The notes under the pieces were generated by a model. That model was not told the DNA's origin. It did not search any database and saw nothing but the letters and a program-made list of their open reading frames with translations. Positions 62,701-64,000 of a stretch of 64,000 bases of DNA are shown in pieces (positions within the stretch are counted from its first letter, which is position 1; the number at the start of each line of letters is the position of its first letter). The stretch comes from JAXMCI01 sp046349435. GTDB lineage: Bacteria; Pseudomonadota; Alphaproteobacteria; Dongiales; Dongiaceae. Where the stretch lies: the NCBI GenBank assembly GCA_046349435.1, contig JAXMCI010000035.1:1-64000 (forward strand), given 5' to 3'. The position numbers and the translations under genes are program-made.

Positions 62701-63159
62701 ATCCGCGAGATGCGCCTCGGCCTCGCCGACTACCACGCCACCGGCGCCCGCTTCCAGCGCAGCTACCTGCTCTGCCTGCTCGCCGAGGCGCTCGGCGACC
62801 AGGGCCGCCTCGACGAGGCGCTCGAGGCCGTCGAGGAGGCCCGCGAGTTCGTCGAGGCCACCGACGAGCGCTACTGGGAGGCCGAGCTCGCCCGGGTGCA
62901 GGCGCGCCTGCTGCTCGCCGGCGGCACCGACGAGGCCGTCGTCGACGCCCACCTCGTGCGCGGGCTCGAGATCGCCCGCGCCCAGCAGGCCCGCTCGCTC
63001 GAGCTGCGCGCCGCCACCGCGCTGGCCCGCCACCGCTCCGTCCGCGGCGAATGCGCGGCGGCCGCGAGCCTGCTACGCCCGGTGCTGGCCGGATTCAGCG
63101 AGGGCTTCGACACGCCCGATCTCGTCGGCGCGAAGGCGCTGCTGGCGCAGATGGGGTGA
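59770..63159 (+). CDS. Adenylate/guanylate cyclase-AAA ATPase-TPR signalling protein
   Basis: 1129 residues. Residues 1-75: small N-terminal domain (EVLKEVVWCLLGEGQVSYQRLRRDFDL, a winged-helix-like stretch). From about 90: class III cyclase catalytic domain with both metal Asp (MFCDLVGSTDLS, KYMGDGILVYF) and the NLAARLQG Asn/Arg, so activity is expected. From about 300: a STAND-type NTPase with Walker A GEPGIGKSS (residue about 321) and Walker B LAMWEDLHWAD; then TPR-rich repeats to the end. No membrane helix, so cytosolic. This plan is known from large cyclase-ATPase proteins whose trigger is unknown. ATG 59770 is chosen over 59716 because the domain begins there. Confidence 0.93.
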   Translation: MRFAEVLKEVVWCLLGEGQVSYQRLRRDFDLDEAQLEDLRTLLIATKRCAVDRDGRFLVWAPAGPPERAPALAPLPPAAADAPALPDAARRQLTVMFCDLVGSTDLSTRLDPEDLSDLIGAYRDAVTTIVRRYDGFVAKYMGDGILVYFGYPYSQGRDAERALHTAIEIVEAMPGLNAGIAGGRGIALAVRIGVATGLVMVGETIGEGAATEQAVVGETPNLAARLQGLAPPDGIVVGALTRQLAGDGFHYEDLGPQQVKGVPEPVTAWRVTLRRQAESETEGGPATPTLLVGRDEEVGLLRRAWHQASDERRGQVVLLSGEPGIGKSSLIRTLRAELQGEAPRRMTFQCSPYHADSALYPVVEHLKRAARWEAGDSPATRLEKLETMLGAYGLPLAETAPLVAALLSLEVPEGRYPRLDLTPQQLRQQTQDALIAMMLEEAERRPVLAMWEDLHWADASTLELIGLLIEQVPTVPLLMILTFRPEFNPPWPGRSHQTPITLNRLERPQTEALARQLAGGRALPEPVLEHIVRKTDGVPLYVEELTKAVLSSGNLREEGDRYELTGPLSGLAIPASLQEVLMSRLDRLPSMREVAQLGAVLGREFAYDMLRSVAAVEETRLRDGLGLLVDAELLYQRGRPPRATYVFKHALIQDAAYQSLLRRTRQQYHQRVATLLERDFPEIVASQPDLVAHHYTEAGAADAAIAYWLKAGRKAAQRSANQEVIGHAGRALELLAVLPPGRERDARELPLQRLVCSALMASKGYGAAETNVAFQRARELCEVLDSDEILPVLSGVCLFELTRAHHGMARDIGLEIAGRARSGGDVASEIVGLVYAGCGYIHLGDCVPAVEVCRRAGQLFEAERPSGFGLRFGIEAQAAGYAYGGWALWLAGQPDQARASGERTLAILETVPHPFSLARAYYWTAVIHQMRGDWPMVEERARQAVKASQELGFPMSAATGRVLHGAARAALGDAEAGIREMRLGLADYHATGARFQRSYLLCLLAEALGDQGRLDEALEAVEEAREFVEATDERYWEAELARVQARLLLAGGTDEAVVDAHLVRGLEIARAQQARSLELRAATALARHRSVRGECAAAASLLRPVLAGFSEGFDTPDLVGAKALLAQMG

Positions 63160-63212
63160 GCGGTCCCCGCCGACGTGCCTCGATTCTACAGTGCGGACGG
63201 CGGGCCGCCGGC

Positions 63213-64000
63213 TCAAGGCAGCGAGGACAGGCGGCTCACGATGAAATCGAGCACGGCGGGCCCGTCGACGTCATGGGCCCACTGAGTGTTTGGCGGCCGA
63301 CCGGTGGCCCGCCAGAAATCCACCACGGTCTCACCACAGGTCAGCTCACCCTGCACCTCGACGTCGACGTTGACGTGCTTGGTCCTGAACAGATCCGGCC
63401 GGATCAGCCACGCGATCGTGCAGGGGTCGTGCATCGGCACCACATCGACTCCGATCCGTTCCTTGTTCGACCCGGGCATCTGGGTGAAGATCGGGGCGAG
63501 CGCCCGCGCGGCACTGCTCCGGCTCGCCAGCAGCGCCTGTCGGTGCGCGGGCTGCGCGAGCACCCGGTAGGTCACGTCCAGGCCGAACGCCACGATCGGC
63601 CGACCGCAGTTGAACACCACCTTCGCCGCGTGCGGGTCGACGTGGATGTTGAACTCCGACACCGGCGTGACGTTGCCGCCTGCGACGCGCGCCCCGCCCA
63701 TCAGCACGATCTGCTTTACCTTCGGCAGCAGCTGGGGCGCCTTGATGGCAAGGAGCGCGACGTTGGTGAGCGGACCGGTCGACACCAGCGTCACGGTATC
63801 ATCCGGCGCCTCGCGAAGCACCTCGATGACGAAGTCGACCGCGTGCCCGGGCCCGGACGCCAGTTGCGGATCCCGGACCGCGACGCCCTCGATGCCGGTC
63901 TTGCCGTGGGCATGCTCTGCGGTCACCAGCGGCCGCATGAGCGGCCGGTCGGCGCCGCGATAGACCCGGGCATCGGTCTTGCCGCAGAGCTCGCAGACGA
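63213..64000 (-). CDS. Nucleoside hydrolase (inosine-uridine preferring type), N-terminus outside window
   Basis: About 262 codons are visible on the minus strand, with the frame open to the right edge (CELCGKTDARVYRGADRPL), so the N-terminal catalytic Asp cluster is missing. Family features: VSTGPLTNVALLA, IVLMGGARVAGGNVTPVSEFNIHVDPHAA, the HDPCTIAWLIRP histidine near the active site, and GETVVDFW at the end. It hydrolyses ribonucleosides to base and ribose. Purine use fits the BMP transporter at 46-51 kb and the PuuE gene at 2 kb, but nothing links them directly. Confidence 0.93.
   Translation of the reverse strand, partial: VCELCGKTDARVYRGADRPLMRPLVTAEHAHGKTGIEGVAVRDPQLASGPGHAVDFVIEVLREAPDDTVTLVSTGPLTNVALLAIKAPQLLPKVKQIVLMGGARVAGGNVTPVSEFNIHVDPHAAKVVFNCGRPIVAFGLDVTYRVLAQPAHRQALLASRSSAARALAPIFTQMPGSNKERIGVDVVPMHDPCTIAWLIRPDLFRTKHVNVDVEVQGELTCGETVVDFWRATGRPPNTQWAHDVDGPAVLDFIVSRLSSLP

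Noticed and set aside
57013..63033. A 2006-codon open frame on the minus strand
   Set aside because: Only the first 398 codons from 58209 downward (pgk) look like protein. The rest is antisense to the secreted and cyclase-ATPase genes and has shadow composition caused by high G+C.

Overview
The window is very G+C-rich by eye, with strong third-position G/C in every real gene, and looks like an alphaproteobacterial chromosome of Rhodospirillales/Geminicoccales type. The reasons are the gene neighbourhood ffh-rpsP-rimM-trmD-rplS-leuC, short alphaproteobacterial families (DUF1674, DUF2934, DUF962, DUF4189, EVE+YciI), a GGAAC-N16-CGTT promoter of the EcfG type, and dispersed 'GTCATCCCGGC' and 'TTGTCATGCCCGG' palindromes. 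No rRNA, tRNA, transposase, integrase, phage gene or CRISPR array was found.

Layout. 1-4.0 kb: tail of a catabolic/transport operon (creatinase-like M24 protein, frameshifted SDR, PuuE-like hydrolase, ProV-type ATPase). 4.0-5.5 kb: asd and a DUF962 protein. 5.4-8.95 kb: a decayed regulator, a GFA-domain protein, ChaC, and a PLP enzyme divergent from a MarR regulator. 9.0-11.3 kb: cyclase-TPR protein and a secreted DUF4189 protein. 11.4-13.1 kb: leuD-leuB. 13.3-16.4 kb: small secreted and membrane proteins, two of them with reading-frame problems, a methyltransferase and a tiny cysteine-containing secreted ORF. 16.5-20.0 kb: OmpR-type response regulator, an intact histidine kinase, and a second kinase with a nearly identical catalytic half but a different sensor, broken by one base. 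20.1-30.3 kb: Rieske, EVE and YciI genes, a nucleotide-sugar dehydrogenase, heparinase II/III-rpe-rsmB-htpX, SDH assembly factor, DUF2934 and acs. 30.4-35.3 kb: creD, a cyclase, membrane proteins and a toxin-antitoxin remnant. 35.4-40.4 kb: leuC-rplS-trmD-rimM-rpsP-ffh. 41.0-45.0 kb: ECF sigma factor, mtaB-ftsY, EamA transporter. 45.0-54.6 kb: Sel1 protein, AraC regulator, BMP-type ABC transporter, two Rieske oxygenase alpha subunits and a divergent VanB-type reductase. 54.7-64 kb: Nudix, sorbosone-dehydrogenase-like protein, pgk, an unknown secreted protein, a large cyclase-ATPase-TPR protein and a partial nucleoside hydrolase.

How the genes work together. The block ffh..leuC, leuD-leuB, asd is colinear and on one strand but is split into three pieces, as if an ancestral cluster had been opened by about 22 kb and 6 kb of other genes. 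The Rieske pair, reductase and BMP transporter form a plausible uptake-and-oxidation unit, perhaps for a methylated purine-like compound. The two-component region is the most unusual part: RR, kinase B and kinase A lie in one direction, and an 11-bp-spaced CTGACG pair precedes both the RR gene and kinase A. Three class III cyclase genes plus one remnant with a similar C-terminal end suggest a large cyclic-nucleotide signalling repertoire. Several single-base frameshifts could be real decay or sequencing errors in G+C-rich DNA, and the sequence alone cannot decide.
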